Shown here one piece after another: positions 1 through 11,934 of a stretch of 64,000 bases of DNA; within the stretch, counting starts at the first letter, position 1; each line of letters starts with the position of its first letter. Source of the DNA: Bostrychus sinensis. Its lineage: Eukaryota > Chordata > Actinopteri > Gobiiformes > Eleotridae. The stretch lies in NCBI GenBank assembly GCA_020698575.1, contig CM036243.1, forward strand, positions 26,581,403-26,645,402, read 5' to 3'. The position numbers were made by a program, and so were the translations under genes. Below the pieces are notes generated by a model. The model was not told where the DNA came from. It saw only the letters and a list, made by a program, of their open reading frames with translations, and searched no databases.

Positions 1-3000
1 TGGTTGCTGTCTTTGCTGATAGCCAAATGTTAGTCTTTCTAGTGTCAACAGCCACATCTACTTAAATTTATAACATGCACAATTTTATGAGAAAATAAAT
101 ATGATTATTTTTAAACTCCAGTTGCCTTTTCAAATAATGATGTTATAACTATAGTGCCTTTTAAGAGACCCTGAAAGAAAGAATGTATTTGCAAAGGAAT
201 AACAGCAGACAGACAGTTGTGAACCAAAGAAATAGATTTGAAATGCACTTATCTGACATTCTTTTTCCTTCCAGGTGTATAGATATTTCATTAATGCATG
301 TTTTTTATACATTACATAGACTTGATTTGAGAGGCAGAAAAAACATTCACGGTAATAGGCAGGCTATACCTCCCAGCGACTTAAAACATATATAAATGAA
401 TGCACACACAGACGAGACAGACATACCTCTTTACCATGTTGCCGCTGGCTTCATACCACCACCTCTTTCTTCTTCTTGTGTTTGTGTCTTGTAGCTCTCC
501 CGCCCTGCATGCACCTCCACCGCTCTGCCTGGCTCCCGTCCAGCTATAGATTGTTAATTACAGTCTGTATGAGAAGCGTGGTCTCTCTTCTCGATACTAC
601 AGAAAGTGTTTCTTTGTCCGACTTCAAAGTGTCGGCGCTCGGTTCCTCAGGGATTAGTGACCCTGCCTGGTGCAGAATTAAACGCCCATGGGCCAGCGCA
701 GGTACAGCCATATAATGAACACAGGCACACACACGTTAGACACACGTTGGACAATGTAGACAACTGAGACAATAGAGGCTGAATATGACAGAGACACACA
801 CACATGTAACAGGCAAGAACATGCGGTGGACAACTACAGTAAAGCAACAACTAGAGTGTTTAGATTGTTTATCTGTACTGATTATACATGCACGCTCCAG
901 AATAATGTAATAGGTTGTTTTCTTGTTCTACAGTGTGATTGTGTCAACAATGCAAGATGGAAGGCACAAGCCAGGATTGACTTAAACTTTATTTTTAAAA
1001 GAAATATCAAAACAGATGATCCTCAAATATTGAACCAGATAATTTTTTGTAAGTAACTGGTAACTCCACAAACTTATATATTTATCTTATGGCTGAAGCA
1101 ACCTTTAGGAGCTATAGACCCTTCTTGTGTTTGTAAACAGAACATTTGCGTTTCAAAGACTGGTACCGGAAGTTAAAAAAGACGATAATACATTTTTAAT
1201 GGAGCAATTAGAGCTAGTCACCAAACATTGCAAATTATGAATAATCAAGACAGGTTTGCCAACTGACAACCACTCTGCCACATGTGAGAAATATCAGAGC
1301 CTGATTTAATAACATTAGCAAGTGCGTCAACATTTAGCCGTTGTGTTTAACGTAGCAATTAGCATCTGAAATTAGCATTTAAGCTAAAGGCTACTTAATT
1401 TACATATCTTAATTTCAATGTTATGCAGGAAGAGTAGTTACAGAAATGTGGTGGACCACAACAGTTTGATATTGTATACTCAGATTTAATTCATCAGTCA
1501 CCACAAATCCTACTTTTATAGGTTAACTGTAGTGAATGGAACTGACTCAGATCTGGAATCTAACATTTCAGAGTAAATTTAGATAAATATAGAAACAACA
1601 ACCATTCGTTCCTGCTGGCCAAAAATGTCAACATTTCTATTTTTATTTTGCTCCCTCGTAGAAATTAATGGGATAGAACATTAATCTCTGTCCCAGGCTG
1701 CACGCGCCACTTTTTTAAACACGTCATTCCTGGAAGGGTGTATAGGGCAAGGTGCTGCAGCAGCTCAGAGGAACCAAGGGGAAGAGAGAAGCAGCGGTGC
1801 TCACAGACACAGAGGGAGATTCTTTTTAAACCAACTTTAAAAACATTATGTGACTAAAAGAAAGCGTTTCCAATAATTATCTTACTCTGCCATAAAGAAA
1901 CAGATGAAGAGACCAGCAGAGGGCAGCAGAGTGCAGAGCTGTTACTCTATGTTTTTTTTTAACAGAAACAGAGAAAGAAGGCTGTTTACTTGCTTAAACC
2001 TTTTGTACTGTATGATGCCATTTTACTACAAAATTAAAAATAGCTGTGTGGAAACAGAGCTGTACACCTTTTTTGGGATAAATGAATGAGAGCAGACTGG
2101 ATGCAGAAGGTTTGTGGATTGGTCAGTGCTTCCTGGAGTGGCCAGGGTTTGTGGGAGAGGTGGAGGTTTGTAGAACTGAGTGTTTTGAGACCTCAGAATA
2201 GCTGTGCCAGAGAATATAGGATTATTAAAGCATGCGTGAATGAAATAAAACAAAACTCCATATGTTTTTGATGAGGGAGCAACATTACAACTTGATATAA
2301 AGCTAAAAAAAAAAAGAGTAGTTTTTGTATAATATATCTCTTTTAAACATAAGCCATTTGAGATAGTTTGGCTAACAATCTTGTAGCTTTCTAAATAAAG
2401 GTTTGGTGTCTAAGTCAATAGTTTTAAGAAACTTTTTCAATTTGTGTTTTTCTTTTTTTATTTTGGATATTCAAAGTCACTAAGAGTTAGAAGTATTTTT
2501 TTTAAATAATTTAAAGCTCGGTATTTGGAAAAATAATGACTTGAAATTTGAAGTTACTAAGTTGGTATTTAACTTTAGCAGTACTTCTGTTTAATTATTT
2601 TAGTTATATGTTGGGCTTGTGTCTTTTTATTGTGACAACATGGACAAAAATGAGAATATACAGTCTACTGACATTAACATTAAGATTTTGAAGTTTCAGA
2701 AATATGTGTTGGCAGAAATCATTTAAACCACACTAATAGCAGAAACACACTGACACAGATGAAGCTACATGTGGCATGACTTGACTTTGACAAGAGAAGG
2801 CTGCAACATGACAGAGCGCATACAACAATAACATGTAACAACAAGCCAGCCAATTACAGAGGAATAATATTCAGTCACTGTAATTGAACTGTGGACTCTG
2901 GACAAAGAAAAGTCTCAGTCCTTTTATGTGCTTCATGTTGGTCAATACGTCCAGAGAGATCACCGCACATCGACTGTCCTTCACTCATCTCTCAGCTCAC

Positions 3001-3615
3001 ACCCCCACGGCCAATTGGATTTTTAAACGCTGTGTTTTTGATCATTCCCCACATTCATAATTGACTGCTTCTCTGTCTTTGTTTTTCTCTTTTACTCCTC
3101 TCTCTATCTCTCACCAGCAAGCTTAATGAAACAAGAACTGATGAGAAAAGTACTTTTGAAAAAGCAGTCCCTTTAGCACCCCTCACCATGATTCGAACAA
3201 AGGACAAATGACAAGTGTTTAAAGGGCTGAGGGTGTTTGGATGTTGGGCTCGTGTCTTGGGAGAGGAGCAGAAAAACAGCCATGAAAGGAGCAGTGCACA
3301 GACAGACACAGACAGAGGCGAAGGCACAGTAGACAATGAGAGAAAGACGTCCTTGGTGATCAATGGCCACACTGTTGTCTGTTCTGCGCTTTGTCCACAA
3401 GGACGAAGGGAGTCGAGACGAGGGCATGCACAGAAACAACAGCATATACAGTATACAGCTGTGTAAGAGACACACCTGATTATTAGAGGGATACTTGCTC
3501 TACTTTTAAAACTAATTAGCAGCTAAAGTGTTCCTAAAAAGTTTTTAATTAGACATTCAGAATTTATAGCAACTTTATATGTTTCATTCATCTTTTTTCT
3601 TTTTATTTCTGTTAG
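1..3615. other. AT-rich intergenic DNA, no gene seen
   Basis: No open frame here has splice context or a recognisable protein motif; the longest open stretches are about 100 codons and lie on opposite strands of the same low-complexity DNA. The part near 3060-3475 is pyrimidine-rich on one strand and is open in several frames only because it lacks stops. I see no RNA gene. Confidence 0.6.
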
Positions 3616-3663
3616 AGGCAGCTATGGGCATTAGGCGGGGTAAACAATAGCCAGTTAGTTGCT
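3616..3663 (-). repeat. Short fragment of a common teleost interspersed repeat
   Basis: The stretch with 'gggcattaggcggggt' matches, in reverse, the 'cctaaggcccatagttgctg' region seen at 17.6 and 40.2 kb and the reverse copy at 45.55 kb. It is therefore a scrap of the same family. The family name is not certain; it resembles the tail shared by fish SINEs and L2-like LINEs. Confidence 0.5.
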
Positions 3664-3919
3664 CTGAAGCAGTTTAGCATCTTTTAACAAGACTCTATAT
3701 GGTGTCAAAACTACTGTATAGAGCTTGTCCCTGGAGACAGAACAAGCGTAAACAACAATCACATACGTTTCAAAGGCATGACATGCAGGGTATTTGGGTA
3801 ACTCATCAGTGACTAAACAACAAATCTGTTTATTTTGGCTTGGAATAAAGCATAGGCACCTCCCATAGGTTGTAGTTGTGATTGGCTGAGGCCAAACAAA
3901 CCATTCATTATAAGGTAAT

Positions 3920-4278
3920 GTAAGGTAGACTTTATTGATCCCCATAGGGAAATTCATTCTCTGCATTTGACCCATCCCTCAACGTTGCTGGGGCAACCTG
4001 TGAGGAGCAGTGGGCTGCTGCTGTGGTGCAGCGCCTGGGGACCCTTCTCCAGATCTTGAGCCAGGATCCTGGTCAGGAGAACTTAGCAGGAGGTTTTAGC
4101 CTATTGTGCATGTTTTTGAGGTTGATGGAGGAAACCAGAGCACCCAGAGGAAACCCACCCAGACACAGGGAGAACATGCAAACTCCACACAGAAAGGCCC
4201 CACACGGTCCGGGAATCAAACCCAGGACCTTCTTGCTGTGAGGTGAAAGTGCTAACCACTAAGCCACCGTGCCACCAC
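3920..4278 (-). repeat. tRNA-headed SINE-like repeat, minus orientation
   Basis: Read on the minus strand, the right end begins with a tRNA-like head: a box-A-like 'TGGCTTAGTGG' followed by a box-B-like 'GGTTTGATTCC'. The body contains 'gaaacccacccagacaca' and 'gagaacatgcaaactcc', which I know as a very common teleost repeat core. The left end 'aggtagactttattgatcc' also occurs, decayed, at 9321. A short open frame inside is a by-product of the repeat. Confidence 0.75.
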
Positions 4279-6315
4279 ATATATCACATTTATATATTAT
4301 ATAAATGTGTATATTATATATCACATTTCATGACCTTGCATATAGAACAACAGTCTTTCCCTCCCTTTCTCTAACTAGTATGAAGCATGTTATTTCTTAT
4401 TCACAGATGTCAACAGAACCAGCGCTTGCCTAAAAAACAGAATGTAGAAACAAAAAAGAAAGTGCCTTAAGGTTGTTTGGCAAACTCAGACTTACAGTGG
4501 AGGTGTAACCTGCATCATTTATGTGATTATTTCTGCACTTCACACTCTTTTAAGTGTGTCTTGCTTTTTGACTACACAGTAATCCTCTTTGCGTTTGTTG
4601 TTGACATCCTCATCATCAGTGTGACACGTCTGTTCAGAGCTCTGACTGTCACTCACCTCCTGCTTCAGGGGCACACTCAATACAAGCATATACTTACTTT
4701 ATATGTGTACTTTCTCAAGGCTTGTAACTCATAATGACAATAGTTCTATAATTTTGACTTTTACTAATCACATTTTCCACCTAAGCAGTAATGTTTAGGT
4801 CACCACTGGCCAGTTTGAAATGTCCCAAACAAGAGTAATGTTCAGGACAGTTTTAGTTGGTTTCAGCATGGATGGGTGCAAAAAGCTGAAGCTAAACATG
4901 GCACAGAATCCTAACTAAATGACAAGTAAAGTGTATCTTGCCTTATAACGTTTATTCATCTTCTTTCGCTTGTTTCCAGTAAAGGGTCATGGGACACTGA
5001 GATGGGGAACACTCTGGACAATGGGACATTCACTAGGAGCAGTTTAGTGTCACCAGTTTTTTTTTTTTTTTAAATGGTAGTATTCAGTAACAGCAGTTGT
5101 TTCTGTTTATAGATCAAGTTAAAGTCTTACGGCTCGGGTTTTAAACATTTTGTATTCACTGTCTGTACTTTACTAAAAAGTAGAAGCTTTGGCATTAGAC
5201 TGTGAGTTGCTAATATGTAGGAAATAGTTGGAGAATATACAGTACAGTTTGAATATAAAACTCAGAAAGTTGACAGTAAACTGGAAACAATATTGCTTTT
5301 CATAAACATACACAAGAGTCTGTTATTATACCTCCAGCCTTTCACTCCGCTTCAAACAATCTTGCGTCTCACATCTTTCTCCTGGTTAATGACAATACAT
5401 CTACATTTTAAAGGCTGGCTTCAAATACAATCTATTTCTGACATAATGATATGTGGTGCTTGTTTGTGTTGCTGGAGGGCTTAAATCTTAGCGTACACTG
5501 ACAAGCTGCAGCCATCTTACCGTAATCTGTCCAACTAAACAGAAAAATCCAGAAACCTATCCTATTTAGTCTATAGCTTATATGATAATTTTATATGCTA
5601 ACCACTATTAAATAAAACGTCTAGACATTGATTCATTTGTAATTTTTGTCAACTGATGTAAGTAAATGCATTGAAGGCTGCTATTGTTTGTCACTAAATG
5701 GTCCACTGGCACAGCTATTAGCAGCAGAAATATAAATATAGCTATTTGGGAAATAAATTAATAAGTTGTAGAAGTTTTTTTTTTGCCATTTTGAATTACT
5801 TTGTGCTTTGTCCCTAGCACAATGGCGAAAACCATCTTCCATGAAAGTAAACAGGAGTTAAACATCAGCTCAGAAATATCCAGACAAACAGATGGACAGA
5901 GGCACGACAGATGACCTTTACTTGTCCTTGATTTGACAGCACACGGCAGCCACAAGAAAAAAAAAAAGATAAGCTGACTACAGTACGGAGAGATAGTGAC
6001 AGAGGTGACAATAAAAGGCCACATGAGAAATATAAAAGGCAGTGAAAAGAGAGTGTTAGCGGGCGGAGCAGCACCAACCACTGTGTACCTGTAATCACCT
6101 CCAGCAGCTCAATCCTTCTGACCCACACCATCAAACTCCTTTGCCTCCTCTTTCTCTCTTCTCTCCTCTCTCTTTACATAGACAGCACAGACCTTGATGT
6201 TTTCTCAATAATTGGCAGCAGAAGTTGACTTTTTTTCTCCTCTCATCCCCTCCCCTCTATCTCTCTCTCTGTCTTTTTTTTCTGTTTATCTTTTTCTCTC
6301 TTCCTCTTCCTTTAG
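4279..6315. other. Intergenic, no gene seen
   Basis: AT-rich DNA. An AT-rich imperfect palindrome sits at about 4280-4330 (CACATTTATA / TATAAATGTG arms). A T-run lies near 5058-5071. A long pyrimidine tract at 6140-6315 runs straight into the candidate splice acceptor at 6315. Confidence 0.55.
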
Positions 6316-6547
6316 AGATGAATAGTTGGCCCGGGATCAAAGGCGGACCCCGACCGGACCGTCCTGGCCACCACAAAGGGGGCGTCAGGCTCTGGCTCTG
6401 GTCCAGGAGGCGCACATGGTCATGGAGAATGGGGACAAGGCGTGCAGATGGGTCCAACCCCCTCCCACCGCACACCAGACCCCCAGACCTCCCTGAACAC
6501 AGGAGAGAGAGAGGTCAGCGGCTAAAGTATGGGAGCGTGTGCTTCCT
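6316..6547 (+). other. Candidate exon of an unrecognised transcript
   Basis: A GC-rich island in AT-rich DNA, preceded by a strong pyrimidine tract ending 'ctttag' and followed by a good donor 'gtaaga' at 6548. The frame starting ATG at 6318 stays open to the donor for 76 codons and ends in phase 2. That frame is rich in Arg, Gly, Pro and Trp and does not look like a known domain. The other two frames are also open for long distances, so coding is not established. Its phase fits both downstream candidate exons (6654 and 8217). It could equally be a noncoding exon or a conserved noncoding element. Confidence 0.3.
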
Positions 6548-6653
6548 GTAAGACGAGACCCTCTTGTTCCATTGATTCTCTTTTGTTTCCATCTGTCTGC
6601 TCCCAGTACCACTTTGTTTACGTCCTGATTTCTTCTTCTTTTTTTTTTTATAG

Positions 6654-6704
6654 TGGATCTGTCCTAGAACAATCAGCAGTCATTGACCCATGAAGAAGAA
6701 CAAG
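6654..6704 (+). other. Candidate 51-nt exon, copy A
   Basis: A T-rich tract ending 'tatag' precedes it and 'gtaact' follows. Read in the frame supplied by the preceding candidate exon it gives a short tail (GSVLEQSAVIDP) and then a stop. It shares 18 of its first 21 bases with the candidate exon at 8217, including TGTCCTAGAAC at the same offset from the acceptor. Identity of the transcript is unknown. Confidence 0.3.
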
Positions 6705-8216
6705 GTAACTATACAGTCTGTATGCAGAGAAGATCAGATTAATGCCATAGTCTGATTACAACAAGAGTTTTTTTGATGAACATATTTTTAAACGGAGTAA
6801 CACACCATGCTCCAGAGCCAGGCAGTGGAAATAGTAACAATATAAACATTAGGTTGTGTTCACATTCTAGTATTTTATGACGTCATGTGCACAAAACATA
6901 TTCATTCAATTTGTTAGGCCTATATTTCTACAGACACAGAAATGTAAATGGAACACAACTCATCAAAGTAGATTCAGTGGGACCCCTGGACTTGCAAGAC
7001 CCCTTCATTGTCAGGTTTCTCCTTTAAAAAAAACTCTTGAGTGACAATAGTTTTTCACTCCTGTTTGCTGGATTTAGCAGCCAAATTTAGTGATGGAAGT
7101 GAGGAAGTGAATCAAGTGCGCTCCAGCGGAACTAGTAGTTTTTAAAAGTAAAACACATGGAAATCACGGCAAACTAAAAAGAACTAAAATGTTAATAAAA
7201 ACTTATATATTTTTACATTTTCCTCTGTGGCCTGGTACCAAGCGGCCCATGGCCCGGATCTGGGCCACGGCCCGGTGGTTGGGGACCTCTGCTTCAGAAT
7301 ATTATAACATCATGTGAACTCAATGTGTTAAAAAAAATCATAACGACGTCCAGAATACTAACATTTTAGCCGTAGCTCTTTTTAAAAAATACTAAATGCT
7401 AAAAGTAAACCTTTTTCTTTTGCCTCTCTTTCCCATAGGTTGTCTTCACATGATGTCAAAACATTTTAAAGAGCTCATGTTATGAGACTGAGCTGGAGGC
7501 AGGACAAAAGTCCATGATAGAGTCTGCTGCTAACCCTGGTTCATTGTGAATATCTCTTTAATGCCTGTCCTTCTCTGTCAGCACAAATTAACTAAGGTGA
7601 AAGATTTTCACACAGGTGTGCTTGTTGTCAGTAGACAGGGCAATAAGCCACCAGATGAGTACAGTAGGTTTATGGACCCTAACAATAAATTATCAGGCTC
7701 AACATTTGTGTTTTTTCTGTTCAGGTATTTCTTTGGAAAATAGTTTTGAAGCCATAGAGTAGGATTGGCCCCTGCCCTCCATTTGAGGTTTTAACATCAT
7801 CAAATTCTGGAATGTAGAAATCAAAATCTACTACTACTAGTACTACTTACTACAAATACAACTACTACCACTACTAATTCAGCTATTAGTACCTGTATCA
7901 AACCTTTGATCATTTGGAGCAAAAGTATGTTTACAAAAATGTGCTCAGGAATTACCATTGCTTTAATAAATGTACACAAGTAAACACGCTAGTAACTGTC
8001 CACTTCAGCTATCAGCATCAACCCAATCAGATTGTTATTGACTTCATATTTCACTCCTATGCATGTAAACTTGGGCAAGGAAAGAAATTGTGTTGGTTCC
8101 AGTTGATCATGCTAGTCAGACTAAGCTCTGCATTAAACTGAGTCTGTTTTGTTTTCATCTGCCTCATGTGAATGCTTACACTCATATGAGGACTTCCTGT
8201 CTCCCTCCTCTTTTAG
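6705..8216. other. Intergenic or candidate intron, with a weak hAT-like scrap
   Basis: AT-rich. At about 7225-7292 the text 'ggcccatggcccggatctg' followed by 'cccggtggttggggacc' resembles the end of fish hAT (Charlie-like) elements. A run of ACT/CTA triplets lies at 7830-7880. No gene recognised. Confidence 0.4.
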
Positions 8217-8266
8217 TGAATGTGTCCTAGAACCATCGTTCGACCCGTGGAGCAGGAGAAGCCGAG
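8217..8266 (+). other. Candidate 50-nt exon, copy B
   Basis: It has a strong acceptor ('ctccctcctcttttag') and donor ('gtaaac'). In the phase left by the candidate exon at 6316-6547 it is fully open (ECVLEPSFDPWSRRSR) and leaves in phase 1. That phase fits the acceptor at 14940. Its first 21 bases match copy A at 18 positions. This looks like exon duplication, but a repeat origin or chance cannot be excluded by eye. Confidence 0.3.
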
Positions 8267-9320
8267 GTAAACCTCCCAGCCCTGTACAATGTTGAAATAT
8301 TTGAGAGTTCCCCACACTTCCACTCTACACTCAACAATCCCTGTTTAAATATATAGGAGCTGCTGCCAAACTGCACATAACTGGGGCCAGTACAAACAAA
8401 CTGAGGTGGAGGACACAAAAAGTGGTACAGATAAAACAAATGAACAAGTCCTTGTAGTACAAATGTATATGCAACACCCAGACGCCTTTCAACTCCTTCC
8501 ACCAACACTTTAGTTCAGTTTCCTCTGGAGACAGTGAGGATGGGACATGATGGAAACTGCGATCTTAAATGCCTAGAATGAAAAATGTGAGAAATATGAC
8601 CAGTGGCTCAAATACAGTTTTGTGGGGTGGGGCTGTAAAGTAGGATCAGGTTTGTTTACATGCATTTCCCTGAACCTTCTGCATAGTTTCCTTTAGAAGT
8701 ACTTACTGTATATGTACTGTTAATAACACTAAGTTGATAGCAATGAGAAGGGAGAATGAATATACTGGCAATGGGTTTGAGAGAGTGAGTGCGAGAGAAA
8801 CAGATGCACAGGTTAGGGCTATATGGAGGCAGATCATTCACTGTGATGAATCCTTAAGGGGCAGAGAAGAGATAGCGATGAAAAGCCATATAAATAATCT
8901 TGCTCCACATTAGTTTCCACACACCTTTTCAGTGGATTCAGTGTTTACAAGCCAAGTAAACCAACAGCCAATAGGACCACTCCTCAGTTGCTTAAGTACT
9001 TGTAATTAAGTGCTTCCTGATATATCAGAGCTTTTTGCCACTTCACCAGCTTTTGTACTTAGTCTTTGATTGTAGTCTTAAACTCCTTTGACTATATTGA
9101 TACTTCTGATACTTTACATACAATACTTGCTGCTTACTTTGAATCTGACTACTGAAGTAATTTAACTTTCCCATTACAGTATATTCAAATAATTCATTGA
9201 TGTGCTCTTGTATATTCTAAAAAGAAGAAAAAAAACATACATTGCAGCATGTAAAGTACTTGTATGAGAGTAATGAGGTTAAAGTAGTACAAGATACACC
9301 AGTACCACTAGATTAATGTT
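8267..9320. other. Intergenic or candidate intron, nothing recognised
   Basis: AT-rich sequence with short open frames only. No repeat consensus or RNA gene was recognised. Confidence 0.5.
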
Positions 9321-9595
9321 AAGGTAGACAGGAAAAATTGTCTTTTGCATTTGACCCATCCTTTAATCAGTGTCACTGGGGCAAACTGTCAGGAGCAGTG
9401 GGCGACAGCAGTGCAGGGCCTGGAGATCCTTCTTCAGGTCTTAAGCCAGGATTCTGGTCAGGAGAACCTAGCTGGAGGTTATCCTACTGAGTATGTTTTC
9501 AGTTGAAAGGGGAAACAGGAGCACTTGGAGGAAACCCACCCAGACCTTCTTGATATGAGGCGAGAGTGTTAACCACTTTGCCGCCAGGCTGCCAC
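9321..9595 (-). repeat. Second copy of the SINE-like repeat of 3920-4278, internally deleted
   Basis: It shares 'aaggtaga', 'gcatttgacccatcc', 'gccaggattctggtcagga' and 'gaaacccacccaga' with the 3.9-kb copy in the same order. About 60 bases covering the box-B region are missing before 'ccttcttgatatgagg'. Orientation is the same as the 3.9-kb copy. Confidence 0.7.
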
Positions 9596-11934
9596 TAGAT
9601 ACAGTATTAGTATCTGGACAGTCCTACTGCAAAACTATGTCCAGGTGCTAATGTCTATACTACTTTATTAGCAGGGCTTGACATTAGCACTACTGCAACT
9701 AGCCACTTTGACCTGGATGAATACCTCACATCTTAACTTCAGAAATTAGCACTGAATTTATGTTGCTATGCTTGAGTGTACACCAATTATTATATAGTAA
9801 TTCATCATGATTAAATAAAGAAAATTTGTCATTTAAAAATAATACATGTGATGTTGCAGCACATCCACAGAGATACACTTTATTCTGCCTATAGGTGTTA
9901 TAGGCACCTCGTTTTATTTTTGATAAATCCCTGTCCATGCATAAAACCATTTTTTTATTTATATATTTTTTATTTAAGCTTACTGTTTACTATAAAATAT
10001 ACACAAAAGCTTCACTAACTAAATTATGGCTACTAAAAACACTAATTGGCTATTAACTTGAGACAAAGAATAGCCACGGTGGCCAGTGAGAAAAAAGGGA
10101 TATTTCAATCCCTGTTTATTAGGCTAAAACAGTCTCGAGAATGAGCCTGAAAGTGACTCTTCACAGATATTATTAGAACAAAAGTCCTCTAAGCCAAAGA
10201 AACCATTTACAAGGCAGGCTCAAGCAGGACAACCGTCGAATTAACACAGACCAGGAAACAGATGCAAGACCAAAAAGAGGCATTGCACTCTGTGTGTAAA
10301 AATATCAGTACATATAACATCACAATGCAACTTTATGAGACCTATCTATAAATTTACACTGACTGAACTAGCGCTGTAATTTCCTCTCCCAGTCAGTTGT
10401 ATGTTAACTTGGCAATGAGTTCAAATCAATTTTTCATTTGGGCATTTCCTAACCACAATCTTTTTTTTCATCAAAACACACAACACTTCCTACTTGTCAT
10501 ACAGACAGCTTGTCATAATTAGCCTGAAATGACATAATCCTAATTTGCGTCAGTGAAGTTATTGTGACTAATAAGACATTACTTCATTACTTTAACAACA
10601 TGCTCTTGTGTCAAAACATAACATCAAAGTTTATCAGTCTTCTTCTTTTATGCCGCCTTTTAAAAATGTCCTGTTTTGGTGTTGTTGTGACTAAAAGCCC
10701 TCTAGTGGTAGAAATGCCATACTGCCTTATACATTATGCTGATAATAATTACTACCTTGGATAACCTCAAAAATGTGAGTGAAACATGTGGCCCAAGGTA
10801 TGAAATGTTGAAATAATCTCAATAAATAAAAGCCTCAAATCATATGTGGTTATTGTCAAGTTTTCAAAGTCTCGGACCATCAAAATACTTCCAGGATGTA
10901 AAGGAGCAGACACGCATTTTTGGGGAGAGAAGAAATGACCGCAGCAGTATTTTTCCTCTGCGTGCTGTCATGCATGGATCCAGGGCTTGGGCCATATGTT
11001 TAAGATTAGATGTACTCTTTTGTTAGATGAGAACACAGTCAACAGAGTTCGCCTTCCCTTCCCTGCTGCTCGTGAATCAAACTGCACAGCCCCCACGCCC
11101 TTTTGCTCGAGCTTAATTCTATTAAATACACTGATAACAGCCATCACATCTGGGAGGGAAACATTTAGAGGAGTCTTAACAGGGACATGAATCACCGAAC
11201 GATTTATAGCACCAACAAGTCTGAGATCATTTTTGAGGTTTTGTATTTATATAGTAACATCCATCTACTCTTGACTTGAGCGTTTAAAGCATAATCTACG
11301 ATACTTGATAATAAAGAGAATGGAAAATATAGGCTGTGATGTTACAGTAGGTACCTGGTGTAAAAGCATTTATGACATACAATAGTCACTTATAAGGACA
11401 AGTTGTAATTGTGCAAATAAAAAAAAAAGGCTTAGATTGAAATTCACAACTGAAACACAAGATCAACATTTTATATATTCACTGGAAATAGCTATATTTT
11501 GCAGAGGACCCATATTTTTAATACAATAGACATATGTGCTTCAGCCATATTTTGTGTGACAAAATAATCTTGCTCGTTTGATCTAAATTCATAAAATCCT
11601 CTGTTACAACTAAAATGCAAGAAACAAATTGCTGGCACATAGCCTGTAATCCAATCATGAAGAAAGAGTCTCATTATAAAATTGTCCACAAGTGGGCAGT
11701 GTTTTAGATCAATGAAAATAAAAGTATAAAAAGAAAAGTATGGGCATGTGTCTTGTCTTTGTAACACTTGAATTTGAAAGATGTTGTGATGATGTTAACT
11801 TAACTGCAGCTGTTTAATGTTAGAATAAACTTGTGTGATAAGTGCTAAGGTTTTGTCAGGATCTGTCTCCAAGACGATGCTGAAGTAGGCTAGCATTAGC
11901 ATACTATAAGTGTTGCAAAAGCTACAGCTATGCA
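9596..11934. other. Intergenic, nothing recognised
   Basis: AT-rich unique DNA. Open frames are at most about 90 codons and overlap on both strands. No splice-bounded exon or RNA gene was found. Confidence 0.5.
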
